Both the position numbers and the translations under genes were made by a program. Source: Sepiola atlantica (Eukaryota; Mollusca; Cephalopoda; Sepiida; Sepiolidae). From it: DNA of 64,000 nucleotides. The stretch covers positions 5,027,988 through 5,091,987 of the forward strand of contig OY744547.1 of the NCBI GenBank assembly GCA_963556195.1, read 5' to 3'. How positions within the stretch are numbered: position 1 is the first letter of the stretch; every line of letters starts with the position of its first letter. Positions 32,021 through 42,935 of this stretch are shown here, one piece after another. The notes below the pieces were generated by a model. The model did not search any database. It was given only the letters and a program-made list of their open reading frames with translations, and was not told where the DNA came from.

Positions 32021-32525
32021 ATTGAAATTGTTCCAGACAATGCATGAAGCCACTTGATATAAGAAGCTAACAATAACGAAATATGATTATCGCAAAGATA
32101 GATGCATATTGGCCTTAGTCTTGAAAAAGCCCAAGATTATAGCTAGAAGGGAAACAGTCAGCAGGAAGAGAGTTCCACAAGCTTGCGGTTCTTGGAAAAA
32201 AACCTACTGGAATCGGAAGCTGTATTACAATGAGGTCTCAAAACAACGAACTGATGGAGACCACTAGACCAACGAGTCAAACGAGCTGGAACAAAAGAAG
32301 CGGAGAATAGATCACACAGTTCTGAAGAACACATGCCATAATAGTATTTATAGAAAAGACTGAGACTAACAACATCACGTTTGTGAGAGAGAGGACGCAG
32401 AAAACATGAACGATGCGGCTAATCAAATTACATGTACGTTTCTGCACCTTATCAAGAACCCTCAAATGGGACAGAGATTCACCAGCCGAAATATGACAAC
32501 AGTACTCCATACATGGTCACCATGG
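32020..32525 (-). pseudogene. Second LINE family: ORF2 C-terminus and 3' UTR
   Basis: Minus strand: MEYCCHISAGESLSHLRVLD, KVQKRTCNLI, then frameshifted LSHKRDVVSLSLFYKYYYGM-type coding. Its 3' UTR has TTTTCAAGACTAAGGCC, TTTGCGATAATCATATTTCG and CAAGTGGCTTCATGC. That 3' UTR is the unit tandemly repeated at 63.2-64.0 kb. Inactive. Confidence 0.7.
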
Positions 32526-33689
32526 TTTATATTTTTCAAAGCGTAGTGATGCCAGAGGAACTAAACTGGTTTCAAAATGGCGATGAAGGCTTACATAAAA
32601 ATGAGATCGTTAATGTGAAAGATAAGATGAAAGGGCTTCTAATATATTGGAAGCGCTTTCATCGTATCTTTCACAGCAACAATCTCAACATTTTTCGTGT
32701 TAGCCTTCATCAACATTTGAAAGCAGTTCGGACAACAATATATATATATGAAAAACGTAACCAATTCGAGCCAGCCTTATTTTATGGGGGGGGGGGGAAT
32801 TAGTTCTTGACTGCGTTTGATTGGTCGAACAGCTTGCTTGAAAACATATAAGTCTGCGAACGTGTGGAGAAACAAACAAAACATTCGATCGTCAAAGTAT
32901 CCAATTAGCATTGATTAACAGATCGATCAACTGATCGTTTAATAATACGACGTTAATGAGAGAATCTATGAAAGAACATTCAAATTAAACTTCAAATAGG
33001 AACGCGATGACGCAGATGCTAATTGAGCGATAGTCTATATTTGGTCGCAATTAAAAGTCGCAATCTGTGATGATGCTGGCCCGATATCGATTATGACAAA
33101 TTGACGAACGGGCAGGTATGCTGCCATCTTTGATTTGTCGATACTTGGCCGTCCGCCAATTCGTACACGAAACCTCAGATAACGTCACTAAAGTAAATTA
33201 ATATATGTGAGTGCAGTTTTTGAATATATATATATATCTTTCCGGGATTTATTAATTTAATTAATTTGTTAAAATACCCGGAAAAATCTGGGTGAGAAAA
33301 ATCTATAGAATGAAATATTGTTGAAATTGAATTTACATTGATTTTTTTTTGTTTGTTTGGGTGAAATACACTTTAACATTGACACGGACAACAGTAAAAC
33401 TAGTGATGCATCAGAATATTAAAGTTAATCAGTCCAGGGGGGGGGGAGGAATAATATTTGTCCGAAAAGAAGAATTATTAAACATTATGAGGAACTAGAA
33501 TGCCTGAAATGTTTTTTTTTTGTCTTTTAGACAGATTATAGACACTACGTCTAATGAAATTGCAAAATCAAGTTTTGATTCAGAGTATGGCATTTAATAA
33601 ATAGGTCAGCGTCACTCAGACTACATATATATGTGAAAACATACGCTTGTTGGTGTAAACTAAATATCAATGATATTATAATACAAGAA
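32526..33689. other. No recognised feature
   Basis: Includes G-rich homopolymers near 32.79 and 33.44 kb and a short TA run near 33.22 kb. Frames up to about 120 codons show no recognised domain. Confidence 0.5.
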
Positions 33690-34430
33690 ACCTCTCCAAC
33701 CACCGATTGTCATTGCAAATAACACCCTACCTAAAGGTTCAACTTTCAAACTCCTCGACCTTACCGTTCACAGGTAACATGAATTGAAACATATACATTG
33801 AAGACATTGGCAAGGCTGCAGCGAAGAAGGTGGGATCCCTCTACCGGTCTAGTAAACTTCGCACACCTGACATTATCCTATATCTCTACAAAGCCACCAT
33901 CCGACCATACATGGAGTACTGTTGCCACAGCTGGGCTGGGGCATCATCCACTAGTCTCTCCCCCTTAGGCAAGGTCCAAAAAGGAGTCGCTTAATAGGTC
34001 CTTCACTACCCACCAATCTCCAGCCCCTGTCCCATCGCTGCAATGTTGCATCCTTGTGCCTGTTTTACAAATACTTCAATGAATTGTTCCCATGGAATTA
34101 GATACTCTGGTGCCCCCCCTCGACGTAAATACACTTAATCAACTCGACAATCAGCTAAATCCCATCAATGTACTATGGAGGTCCCCAAATGCCGGAGAGC
34201 CTTCTACTCCAATAGGTTCGTTCCTCGTGCTGCAGGCCTTTGGAACTCCCTCCTTACTCCCTGTTTCCCCGATAGTACCGGCATGGAGAGGTTTAAAACT
34301 AATATAAACAGACATCTTGCTGTACAGCTCAAAACTTTGGGTTACACTCATAACCTACACCCAAATTCACAGTAACCCCTTACATCTACAGTGGCGGCCT
34401 GCTTTGTTTTGGGTGAAATATATTTGAAAA
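33690..34430 (+). pseudogene. LINE ORF2 3' portion, frameshifted
   Basis: Order across frames: FKLLDLTVH, AAAKKVGSLYRSSKL, ILYLYKATIRPYMEYCCHSW, AGASSTSLSPLGKVQ, PLSHRCNVASLCLFYKYFN, ELDTLVPPLDVNTLNQLDNQ, VPKCRRAFYSNRFVPRAAGL, WNSLLTPCFP. It belongs to the same family as the 23.2- and 53.4-kb copies and retains the full C-terminus and the 3' tail (GGCGGCCTGCTTTGTTTTGG). Several frameshifts; inactive. Confidence 0.85.
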
Positions 34431-34566
34431 ATAGAAATAAAAATTTAAAGAAATAATTCATGTGAAACTTCACATAACACATATGCATGAATGTCACATT
34501 CTGTCTGGAAAAACGATAGATGTGTGATACTTTCCTCATTGTAATACAGCTTCCTATTGTTGTCAT

Positions 34567-36184
34567 ATATCCATGAGACAAAGCTGTCTTGATGGCACCA
34601 CTCGAGCGTCAACATGTCCATGAGACCAATCTGTCTTGATGGCACCACTCGAGCGTACCACGTATCCATGAGACCAATCTTTCTTCATGGCACCACTCGA
34701 GCGTACCACGTATCCATGAGACCAATCTTTCTTCATGGCACCACTCGAGCGTACTACGTGTCTATGAGACCAAGCTGTCTTCTTGGAACCACTCGAGCGT
34801 ACCACGTGTCTATGAGACCAAGCTGTCTTCATGACACTACTCGAGCGTACCACGTATCCATGAGACCAATCTGTCTTGATGGCTCCACTCGAGCGGATCA
34901 CGTGTCCATGAGACCAATCTGTCTTGATGGTACCACTCGAGCGTACTACGTATCCATGAAACCAAGCTGTCTTGATGGCACCACTCGAGCGTACCACGTG
35001 TCCATGAGACCAAGCTGTCTTCATGGCACCACTCGAGCGTACCACGTGTCCATGAGACCAAGCTGTCTTCATGGCACCACTCGAGCGTACCACGTGTCCA
35101 TGAAACCAAGTTGTCTTCATGGCACCACTCGAGCGTCAACATGTCTATGAGACCAATCGGTCTTTATGGCACCACTCGAACGTACCACGTATCCATGAGA
35201 CCAATCTGTCTTGATGGCACCACTCGAGCGTACCCCGTTTCCATGAGACCAAGCTGTCTTAATGGCACCGCTCGAGCGTACCACATGTCCATGAGACCAA
35301 GCTGTCTTAATGGCACCGCTCGAGCGTACCTCGTTTCCATGAGACCAATCTGTCTTGATAGCACCACTCGAGCGTACCCCGTTTCCATGAGACCAATCTG
35401 TCTTGATGGCACCACTCGAGCGTACCCCGTTTCCATGAGACCAAGCTGTCTTAATGGCACCGCTCGAGCGTACCACATGTCCATGAGACCAAGCTGTCTT
35501 AATGGCACCGCTCGAGCGTACCACATGTCCATGAGACCAAGCTGTCTTAATAGCACCGCTCGAGCGTACCTCGTTTCCATGAGACCAATCTGTCTTGATA
35601 GCACCACTCGAGCGTACCCCGTTTCCATGAGACCAATCTGTCTTGATGGCACCACTCGAGCGTACCCCGTTTCCATGAGACCAAGCTGTCTTAATGGCAC
35701 CGCTCGAGCGTACCACATGTCCATGAGACCAAGCTGTCTTAATGGCACCGCTCGAGCGTACCACATGTCCATGAGACCAAGCTGTCTTAATGGCACCGCT
35801 CGAGCGTACCACATGTCCATGAGACCAAGCTGTCTTAATGGCACCGCTCGAGCGTACCACATGTCTATGAGACCAAGCTGTCTTAATGGCACCGCTCGAG
35901 CGTACCACATGTCCATGAGACCAAGCTGTCTTGATGGCACCGCTCGAGCGTACCACATGTCCATGAGACCAAGCTGTCTTGATGGCACCACTCGAGCGTA
36001 CCACGTGTCCATGAGACCAAGCTGTCTTGATGGCACCACTCGAGCGTACCACGTGTCCATGAGACCAAGCTGTCTTGATGGCACCACTCGAGCGTACCAC
36101 GTGTCCATGAGACCAAGCTGTCTTCATGGCACCACTCGAGCGTACCACGTGTCCATGAGACCAAGCTGTCTTAATGGCACCACA
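34567..36184. repeat. 48-bp satellite, about 33 copies, with higher-order structure
   Basis: Each unit carries CCATGAGACCAAGCTGTCTT, AATGGCACC, the XhoI-type palindrome CTCGAG and CGTACCACATGT or CGTACCCCGTTT. As 48 is 16 codons, frames stay open for over 360 codons on both strands (plus-strand phrase SMRPSCLNGTARAYHM). Unit variants recur as blocks of five or six near 35.22-35.46 and 35.43-35.70 kb. Translation is unsupported. Confidence 0.95.
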
Positions 36185-36339
36185 TCTTCTGGCTTCACAT
36201 AACATCTCTTAATGTAAATAAATTTATTTCTTTTCTTTTTGTTCTTAAACGCTTATTATACTTTAAACTTCTGGTGTTGCTTCTCGCCCATCCTCCTCGG
36301 ATCAGTCGAAATATGCAGTTGATCTAGAAGTTGACCTGG

Positions 36340-37200
36340 GTTCAGTTGTGGATTGCGGTACGAAATGGCTTGTTTCATTTAATCCAGTTAAGACTCAGCT
36401 CGTGTCTTTCAATCGTAGACATGTCCTATTTCTTCCTGTGATTCTCATGGATGACTCTGCTCTTGAGGAGAAATCGACTCTGAAATTTCTTGGTGTTTCT
36501 CTCTCATCAAATCTTTCTTGGAGTTCATACATTAGATCCGTTGTTATTTCTGCTTCTCGTAAAGTCGGTTCTCTCTATTACTCCAAACACTTTCTCACAC
36601 CTGAGGCTATTCTCTATTACTCCAAACACTTTCTCACACCTGAGGCTATTCTCTATTACTCCAAACACTTTCTCACACCTGAGGCTATTCTCTATTACTC
36701 CAAACACTTTCTCACACCTGAGGCTATTCTCTATTACTCCAAACACTTTCTCACACCTGAGGCTATTCTCTATTACTCCAAACACTTTCTCACACCTGAG
36801 GCTGTTCTCTATTACTCCAAACACTTTCTCACACCTGAGGCTGTTCTCTATTACTCCAAACACTTTCTCACACCTGAGGCTGTTCTCTATTACTCCAAAC
36901 ACTTTCTCACACCTGAGGCTATTCTCTATTACCCCAAACACTTTCTCACACCTGAGGCTATTCTCTATTACTCCAAACACTTTCTCACACCTGAGGCTAT
37001 TCTCTATTACTCCAAACACTTTCTCACACCTGAGGCTATTCTCTATTACTCCAAACACTTTCTCACACCTGAAGCTATTCTCTATTACTCCAAACACTTT
37101 CTCACACCTGAGGCTATTCTCTATTGCTCTAAACACTTTCTCACACCTGAGGCTATTCTCTATCTCTACAAATCTATTTATATGTTTATAGAATTGTGTA
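36340..37200 (+). pseudogene. LINE ORF2 fragment expanded by an internal VNTR
   Basis: KWLVSFNPVKTQLVSFN, STLKFLGVSLSSNLSWSSYI and SASRKVGSLYYSKHFLTPEA are the LINE region after the catalytic palm. From there a 13-codon segment is repeated in frame about 15 times, ending in ILYLYKS, which is the normal continuation. So one codon block, present once in sister copies, has become a minisatellite without breaking the frame. The frame then runs out into (TA)n. Confidence 0.85.
36577..37163 (+). repeat. 39-bp VNTR inside the LINE
   Basis: About 15 near-identical units (TATTACTCCAAACACTTTCT, CACACCTGAGGCTATTC; peptide YYSKHFLTPEAIL). Variation is limited to single bases (GCTGTT, CCCC, GAAGCT), so the expansion is young. 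Confidence 0.95.
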
Positions 37201-37242
37201 TATATTTACGTATACCTTTGTCTGTATATGTATATGAGCTTG

Positions 37243-37247
<5 letters not shown>

Positions 37248-37302
<55 letters not shown>
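37248..37302. repeat. (TA)n microsatellite
   Basis: TA run at the tail end of a minus-strand SINE-like unit. Confidence 0.95.
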
Positions 37303-37305
<3 letters not shown>

Positions 37306-37570
37306 ATCCACATACATACTGTTTCGCTGTATCACAGCTCCTTGGTGAGGCTAAACCAGCTATTGTCTTAAGTCGGGATCGAAACTACACCCTTCAGTCG
37401 GCGCTTCTACCCCTGCGCTATCATGCGACACTGGCTGAATGTAAGGGAAATCTGAGTGTAAACATTGTCAAGTGTCGGGAGCTCGAATTGGTTTTAACCA
37501 ATGAGCAATGCCTTAAAGCTAGTGGCAGTTGGCGATTTCCTTACGAAAAAGCTCAACCCAAGAAAGGGAG
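37303..37570 (-). mobile_element. tRNA-type SINE with decayed hammerhead tail
   Basis: Minus strand: A box TAGCGCAGGGGTAGA (37406-37420), B box AGTTTCGATCCC (37375-37386), then a decayed hammerhead and (TA)n. The A/B/hammerhead/(TA)n order matches the 8- and 19.5-kb units despite a different tRNA-like head, so this tail type has joined more than one head. Confidence 0.6.
37309..37347 (-). ncRNA. Decayed hammerhead motif
   Basis: Minus strand: CCAAGGA (two transitions away from CTGAGGA), perfect stem II GCTGT/ACAGC with loop GAT, then GAAAC. U4 and G5 are lost, so cleavage is not expected. Confidence 0.4.
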
Positions 37571-38128
37571 CTTACATTTGCTATAGTTTAGTAAGAATTC
37601 TTTAATTTTCCTCCAATAAAAAAAAAACTAGTTGATATTACCGATGTTCCATTCCTACGATATTTGTTTCTACAAAACTTCCAACCGGGTAACGCCGAGT
37701 ATTTCCGCTTGTTTATAATTTTTTTTAAATAAAATTTTTAAAAAAACAGAAATAAAAAAAGAAATCATCGATCAGATGACTCATTCGTTTTTTTTTTTTT
37801 AATCTAGTGCCATTATCTGAGTTTTTATGTACTTATTGGTAAGTAGGAGAAAACGGAGAAAATCAAATATGGCCGCCTACTTGAGTGTCGTCAATTAGTT
37901 TTAATCAATATCCAGCCAGAATCATCGCAGATTGCATCTTTTAATTGAATTTTTATTTTTAATCGATTATCTATATTTTCGTATGTTGAAGACGCGATAT
38001 TCTGCTTCCAGAAGGAAGAGCAAGTGTCCGATCAGCGACGATTCAATCTACCTATCTAGATCGTTTATTGTTGCACGACTGAAAAGACTCGATTAACATG
38101 ATTATAGTAATTATTACATTGCTAAATA

Positions 38129-38129
<1 letters not shown>
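37571..38129. other. No recognised feature
   Basis: AT-rich DNA. The phrase CCGGGTAACGCCGAGTATTT near 37687 is an inverted relative of the motif near 7.43 kb. Confidence 0.45.

Positions 38130-38195
<66 letters not shown>
38130..38195. repeat. (TA)n microsatellite
   Basis: TA run left of the third F4 element. Confidence 0.95.
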
Positions 38196-38196
<1 letters not shown>

Positions 38197-38201
<5 letters not shown>

Positions 38202-38616
38202 ATAAAATGAAGTAATAAAATAAGGTGTCAATCAAATTTTATTAGAATTCAAAGTTCATGCAAAGCATCCTTAAGTCCTTAGCTCATGAGTTTTCAAAGA
38301 TAATTCTTCTCTTCAGAGGACCATTACCGCAGTTATACTACTACAGGCAATAAAATTACGCTTTGAAAATATATAAAAAATTATATACACAAATATATAA
38401 AAATACATAACATCAAACATATCAATCCAAAAACATACTTTTGTTGAATCCATGAACTTTGAATTCTAATAAAATTTGATTGACACCTTATTTTATTACT
38501 TCATTTTATATTATAATATTAATGCTCTATCCAGTATATTGAGCTTCAGTTTTTTTATCCGGATGTTTCACTAATTATAAGATATTAGTTGACGCTTATA
38601 TCTTTTGTTGGATTGC

Positions 38617-38619
<3 letters not shown>
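38197..38619. mobile_element. F4 element: foldback with hammerhead and 22-bp motif
   Basis: TATTATAATATAAAATGAAG and its mirror bound the foldback; AATCAAATTTTATTAGAATT lies in each arm. The hammerhead is in the left arm (minus). The 22-bp motif is inverted at 38523-38544. TA runs flank both sides. Confidence 0.75.
38275..38321 (-). ncRNA. Hammerhead ribozyme candidate (family H1)
   Basis: Minus strand: stem I GTCCT/AGGAC (perfect), CTGAAGA, stem II about AAGAA/TATCTT, GAAA, stem III AACTC/GAGCT with one A-C mismatch, cleavage base A. The core is canonical and stem III slightly weakened. Confidence 0.7.

Positions 38620-38670
<51 letters not shown>
38620..38670. repeat. (TA)n microsatellite
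   Basis: TA run right of the F4 element. Confidence 0.95.
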
Positions 38671-38672
<2 letters not shown>

Positions 38673-38934
38673 TGCATCTGGACTTATCTACTTTTGAGCA
38701 CCTTCTCCAATCTGCTCCCATGCAAAGAGTTTTTCTTCACTTTCTACAATTTCACCGAACTCTTTCAACGGAAATTTACCACCCGGACAATTTGCATATC
38801 TTTTTCACGGAATTTTTCTTTTCATTCAATACGTTTTTTTGACAAAATTATTTTAATAATTTTTAATAATAATTCTCATATTTTTCAAATATTTGAACTT
38901 TGGTTTTTTCGAAAGCCAACTTATCCATCTGTAT
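38671..38934. other. Untitled flank of the H2 hammerhead
   Basis: T-rich sequence ending CCAACTTATCCATCTGTATT, a phrase shared in part with the regions beside the 31.0- and 40.7-kb hammerheads. It likely belongs to the same element. Confidence 0.4.
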
Positions 38935-38987
38935 TTCTCCTCTGATGATAAGATTTCGATCTTTGAAAAGCCTTGGCTTAAGGAAAG
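38935..38987 (+). ncRNA. Hammerhead ribozyme candidate (family H2)
   Basis: Stem I TCCT/AGGA plus further pairs (38935-38941 with 38981-38987), CTGATGA (38942-38948), stem II AAGAT/ATCTT with loop TTCG, GAAA (38965-38968), stem III AAGCC/GGCTT, cleavage base A at 38980. The core is canonical. Confidence 0.8.
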
Positions 38988-39089
38988 AAAAATAAACACT
39001 AGTTTATTACTGACAACCTTGCATTGAACAATTGAAATTTGAAATAAATTTGGACAATCGTCGCATATTTATCTCTCTTTTTTCTTCTA

Positions 39090-39091
<2 letters not shown>

Positions 39092-39126
<35 letters not shown>
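39092..39126. repeat. (CT)n to (TA)n
   Basis: Short CTCTCT then TA, directly before the large foldback. Confidence 0.9.
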
Positions 39127-39127
39127 T

Positions 39128-40312
39128 AGTAGTAAGTTTTTGAAAGGCTGTGGGCAATGCAAGTTCCGGGTAAGATGCAAGTTGTAAGGAACAAAAACAA
39201 TAACAATAAATCGAATTCGAAATATGACTTACTATTTATTTTTCCTTTTTTTCTAAAATCTTACATAACAGCAAGAGTGTTTTTAGCTGTTCGTGTGATG
39301 TCCGGGTGATTAAAAATCACTATTTGATATTTCGGGAAAAGACATCCCTTTGTCAAAAATAATTAAACCAGAAGAAAAATGTTTTTTCTTCTCCGACTGT
39401 GTAGAGAATACTACAAAACAAAATGGCTGCCAGATGTAGACCGCAGCGAAAACTATAGCAGTATATAGTATATGTGGATATATGTTTTATATATATATAC
39501 TAATATTGTTATACAGATTTCCACCTAAAAAGAAAAAAATCCAGAGTTACTCCCCTTTATCTCATAGTAAATATATCAAGTTAATTCGATAAACTAATTT
39601 GACGAAACTCATAATTAGTAACACTTCTTAAATAGATGATAATCGATAAGTTTGATAGATCTAGAATATTTCAAATGTGAGATTAATTACTTTACTTTAT
39701 ATTAAAATTCTTAAAATACGAAAGAAAGATAAACAAAATAAAAATATGAAGATAAAACACACTGAAATAAAAGTAAATAATCAAATATAAGCTTAATAAA
39801 AAAAAATTTTTAATTATAAATAAAAAAATATATATATATTATTAAAACTAACAGTTTATCGAACACCATACACTTAACCAACATTACACAAATATTTTTG
39901 AACACCAAATCATATATTTAACATAACCTTAAAATGAAATTTAATTTAATTTACATTCCCTGCGAGACTGCTATAGTTTTCGCTGCGGTCTACATCTGGC
40001 AGCCATTTTGTTTTGTAGTATTCTCTACACAGTCGGAGAAGAAAAAAAATATTTCTTCTGGTTTAATTATTTTTGACAAAGGGATGTCTTTTCCCGAAAT
40101 ATCAAATTGTGATTTTTTAATCACCCGGACATCACACGAACAGCTAAAAACACTCTTGCTGTTATGTAAGATGTTAGAAAAAAAGGAAAAATAAATAGTA
40201 AGTCATATTTCGTATTCGATTTATTGTTATTGTTTTTGTTCCTTACAACTTGCATCTTACGCGGAACTTGCATTGCCCACAGCCTTTCAAAAACTTACTA
40301 CTACTATACCCA
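39128..40312. mobile_element. F5 foldback, about 1.18 kb with 335-bp arms
   Basis: Arms 39128-39461 and 39968-40312 are near-perfect complements (AAAATGGCTGCCAGATGTAG, GACCGCAGCGAAAACTATAG). The AT-rich interior has no recognised coding. Each arm has a TTGACAAAGGGA..TCCCGAAAT hairpin. It sits between TA runs. It could be a foldback transposon or two head-to-head pseudo-LTRs. Confidence 0.85.
40070..40106 (+). ncRNA. Non-canonical hammerhead-like hairpin (UUGACAA type)
   Basis: TTGACAA, extra A, stem GGGA/TCCC, GAAA, then TATC. It differs from the hammerhead consensus at C3 and G8, the same two positions as the 30.7-kb hairpin. Confidence 0.4.
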
Positions 40313-40340
40313 GCAATGCTTCAAGCAAACTACCATTCTC

Positions 40341-40342
<2 letters not shown>

Positions 40343-40416
<74 letters not shown>
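40343..40416. repeat. (TA)n microsatellite
   Basis: TA run right of the F5 foldback. Confidence 0.95.
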
Positions 40417-40419
<3 letters not shown>

Positions 40420-40476
40420 GTGGTGAACTAAAAGCGAACTTTTAGGAAAGGTAAAACCTATTGTGAAAAGTATACA

Positions 40477-40498
40477 GCTCAATATCTAGGATAGAGCA
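40477..40498 (+). other. Recurrent 22-bp junction motif
   Basis: GCTCAATATCTAG followed by GATAGAGCA; one internal difference from the 18891 copy. Confidence 0.55.
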
Positions 40499-40723
40499 GA
40501 TAGAATTTAACTCTGAATCCTCTCATGTCATTTCTCGTGCCTTTTAACGACCTACCTATCTACATTTCACTTTCTCTGCTGGACTTTTTGATACCGGACT
40601 TTTTTGCAATCGGACATTTGCTTGCATTCGGGCAGAGTTTTGCCTTGTGTTTTTCCCTACAATCTTTATTTTACTTTTTCAAATTTTAAATCGTGGCCTT
40701 TGCCAACTTATCTATCCCAGCGA

Positions 40724-40773
40724 TTTCCTCTGATGATAAGATTTTGATCTTTGAAACCCCTGGCTTAAAGAAA
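40724..40773 (+). ncRNA. Hammerhead candidate (family H2), weakened stem III
   Basis: Stem I TTTCCT/AAGAAA with one mismatch, CTGATGA, stem II AAGAT/ATCTT, GAAA, then CCCC facing GGCT. Stem III has two mismatches compared with the 38.9-kb sister. Core bases are intact. Confidence 0.6.
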
Positions 40774-40879
40774 AAATTTAGCTTGAATAAATTGCCTTTT
40801 GCGGAATATACCTTGCTATGAGCAACTGAATTGAAAAAAGATTTGACTTTTGCTTTTCTAATTCCTTTTTCATCCTTCT

Positions 40880-40880
<1 letters not shown>

Positions 40881-40963
<83 letters not shown>
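40881..40963. repeat. (CA)n to (TA)n
   Basis: CACACACA then TA, directly before an F2 element. Confidence 0.95.
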
Positions 40964-40964
<1 letters not shown>

Positions 40965-40965
<1 letters not shown>

Positions 40966-41760
40966 GAAGAGAAGGACGAAGGTAATCCGACGTGATGGGA
41001 AAATGAAAAAGGGAAACCAAAAAATGGATGTTTTTTATGTGTACATCAACGTTTCGTCTTAATTTATAAGACTTTATCATGATGATAAAATGGAGAAAAA
41101 ATGTCATGCAAGTACAAATAGATGTAGGGTAGACATATTGGGAGGAAAAATAAAATAAAATAATGGCCACTACTGGGTGGACGTCCGTACTTGTTGGAGA
41201 ATAAAAATGAATGTTGAAGAAAATGAGTGGGGAAGAAAGTGGAAAGATGGGGGTGAGCAAGGACTACTGTGGCTGATAGTAAGAGAAGGAGGTGGGGGGA
41301 TGAGCAGGGATAAATTGGATGGCAGAGAGGGAGTGGAGGAGAGGGAGCAGGGAGGTGTTGGACCAGATGGCTGCGGTCAAGATTGAAGGGGAAAAGTAAG
41401 TTGGAATGTTTGTGTGTGGGGGTGTATGCAGAGAAAAGGAGGATGGGTAGAGAAGGAGGGGGGCTGTGATTTTGGTGGATGGGCGAAAGTTATGGTCTTA
41501 GAGAGCGTTTTGAGAAAATGAGGGAATTTAAGAAGGGGTATGGAAAAGTGAGCGTGTGGGAGAAATAGTTGAGAGGGGGAATGGGTGAGGGGGAGAGGGA
41601 GGATTTGTTGTGATAGGGTATGAAATATTTGAAATATTTGGAAAATGATAGGAATGAGTGAGGGAGTGGAGGGGTGGAGGAGGGTGGTAATTGAACGGGT
41701 GGGTATGGAATATTTGAAATATTTGGAACATGAGAAAGTTTAGTTAGACTGCAGTGTTAA
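40965..41760. mobile_element. F2-type element with expanded GA-rich interior
   Basis: The left end GGTAATCCGACGTGATGGGA and ATCAACGTTTCGTCTTAATT match F2. The hammerhead counterpart is broken (CATGATAA in place of CTGAGGA). From about 41200 the interior becomes strongly GA-rich, with GAATATTTGAAATATTTGGA repeated near 41625 and 41710. Its purine-rich frames are not recognised proteins. Confidence 0.55.
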
Positions 41761-42341
41761 ATTCCCATTTCTGAAATCAAACTGTGAAGCAATAACCGAT
41801 GAGCGGCGTAGATAAAAGTTTTTTTCACGATTTATCGTAGTCTTAAACTATTGTCACCAATTGTTGATTTCCGACACTAGGGTAGTCTCGTTTTCCGCTT
41901 CGTATTTTTGGTTTCGTTTTTTTGGTCTTGGGTTTATTTTTGTTTCTGTTTTTTTTTCCAACGTAAGACCAGAACAGTAGGCGTTCGTAGGTCATCGTAA
42001 CCTCGACTTAACTTCATAGATCCAGAAATAGAAAATTCTTTTCCAACTTACCCATACTGCAAATATTCGTAAAATATAGTGATGAAACCACAAAACTAGA
42101 AAAAATAGGACAGATGATTAAAATATCGTTACGACCTCACACACCACGCGAGTCGCCATTTCCCAAAGCACCAGAACACAACGAAGGCTGAGGATGTTCC
42201 ATAAATGGTAGTCACGTGCTGTTTCCCCCCTTGTTGGATTTGAAACCGAAGGTACCGATAATGTTCTGAACTTCTGATATATAAATAAATATTACGCTCT
42301 TATTTTTTTTTTTATAATCGAGGCGTCTCCTCAATCTTTCA

Positions 42342-42345
<4 letters not shown>
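41761..42345. other. No recognised feature
   Basis: Mixed-composition DNA with no gene or repeat family recognised. Confidence 0.5.
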
Positions 42346-42434
<89 letters not shown>

Positions 42435-42539
42435 AGAGTTATTTCAATCCCATAAGTTTCTTCAGTTTTCTATTATTTTTTTATATATTTATTTCTACAC
42501 CTTATATATGAAAACATTTTCATCTTTAATATCTATCTA

Positions 42540-42600
<61 letters not shown>
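42346..42600. repeat. (TA)n(GA)n and second (TA)n
   Basis: TA then GA at about 42346-42429, and TA at about 42536-42600, with AT-rich DNA between. Confidence 0.95.
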
Positions 42601-42601
<1 letters not shown>

Positions 42602-42776
42602 CGTAAATATCTATTATTAATAGACAGATTTTCAAAGTTTACGCCCAACGGATTTTAATTTTTTAACACTAAAGCATGCAATAATAAACAATAGAAAGTT
42701 CGATTCTAGTAACCATGCCTTCATTATTTTTTTACAAAATTCAAGAATTGTAAGAGAGATAAAAATTCAGTTAACA

Positions 42777-42935
42777 AAACCCTAACCCCAACCCTAAACT
42801 TAACCCTAACCCCAACCCCAACCCTAAACTTAACCCCAACCCTAACACTAACCATAAACCCTAACCCTAACCCTAAACCTGAACCTGAACCTTGCCCTAA
42901 CCCTAACCATAAACCCAAACCCAAACCCTAAAGAG
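42777..42935 (+). repeat. Short interstitial telomere-like array
   Basis: About 160 bp of CCCTAA and CCCCAA variants with CTTAAC and CTGAAC changes. It is the most degenerate of the arrays here. Confidence 0.9.
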
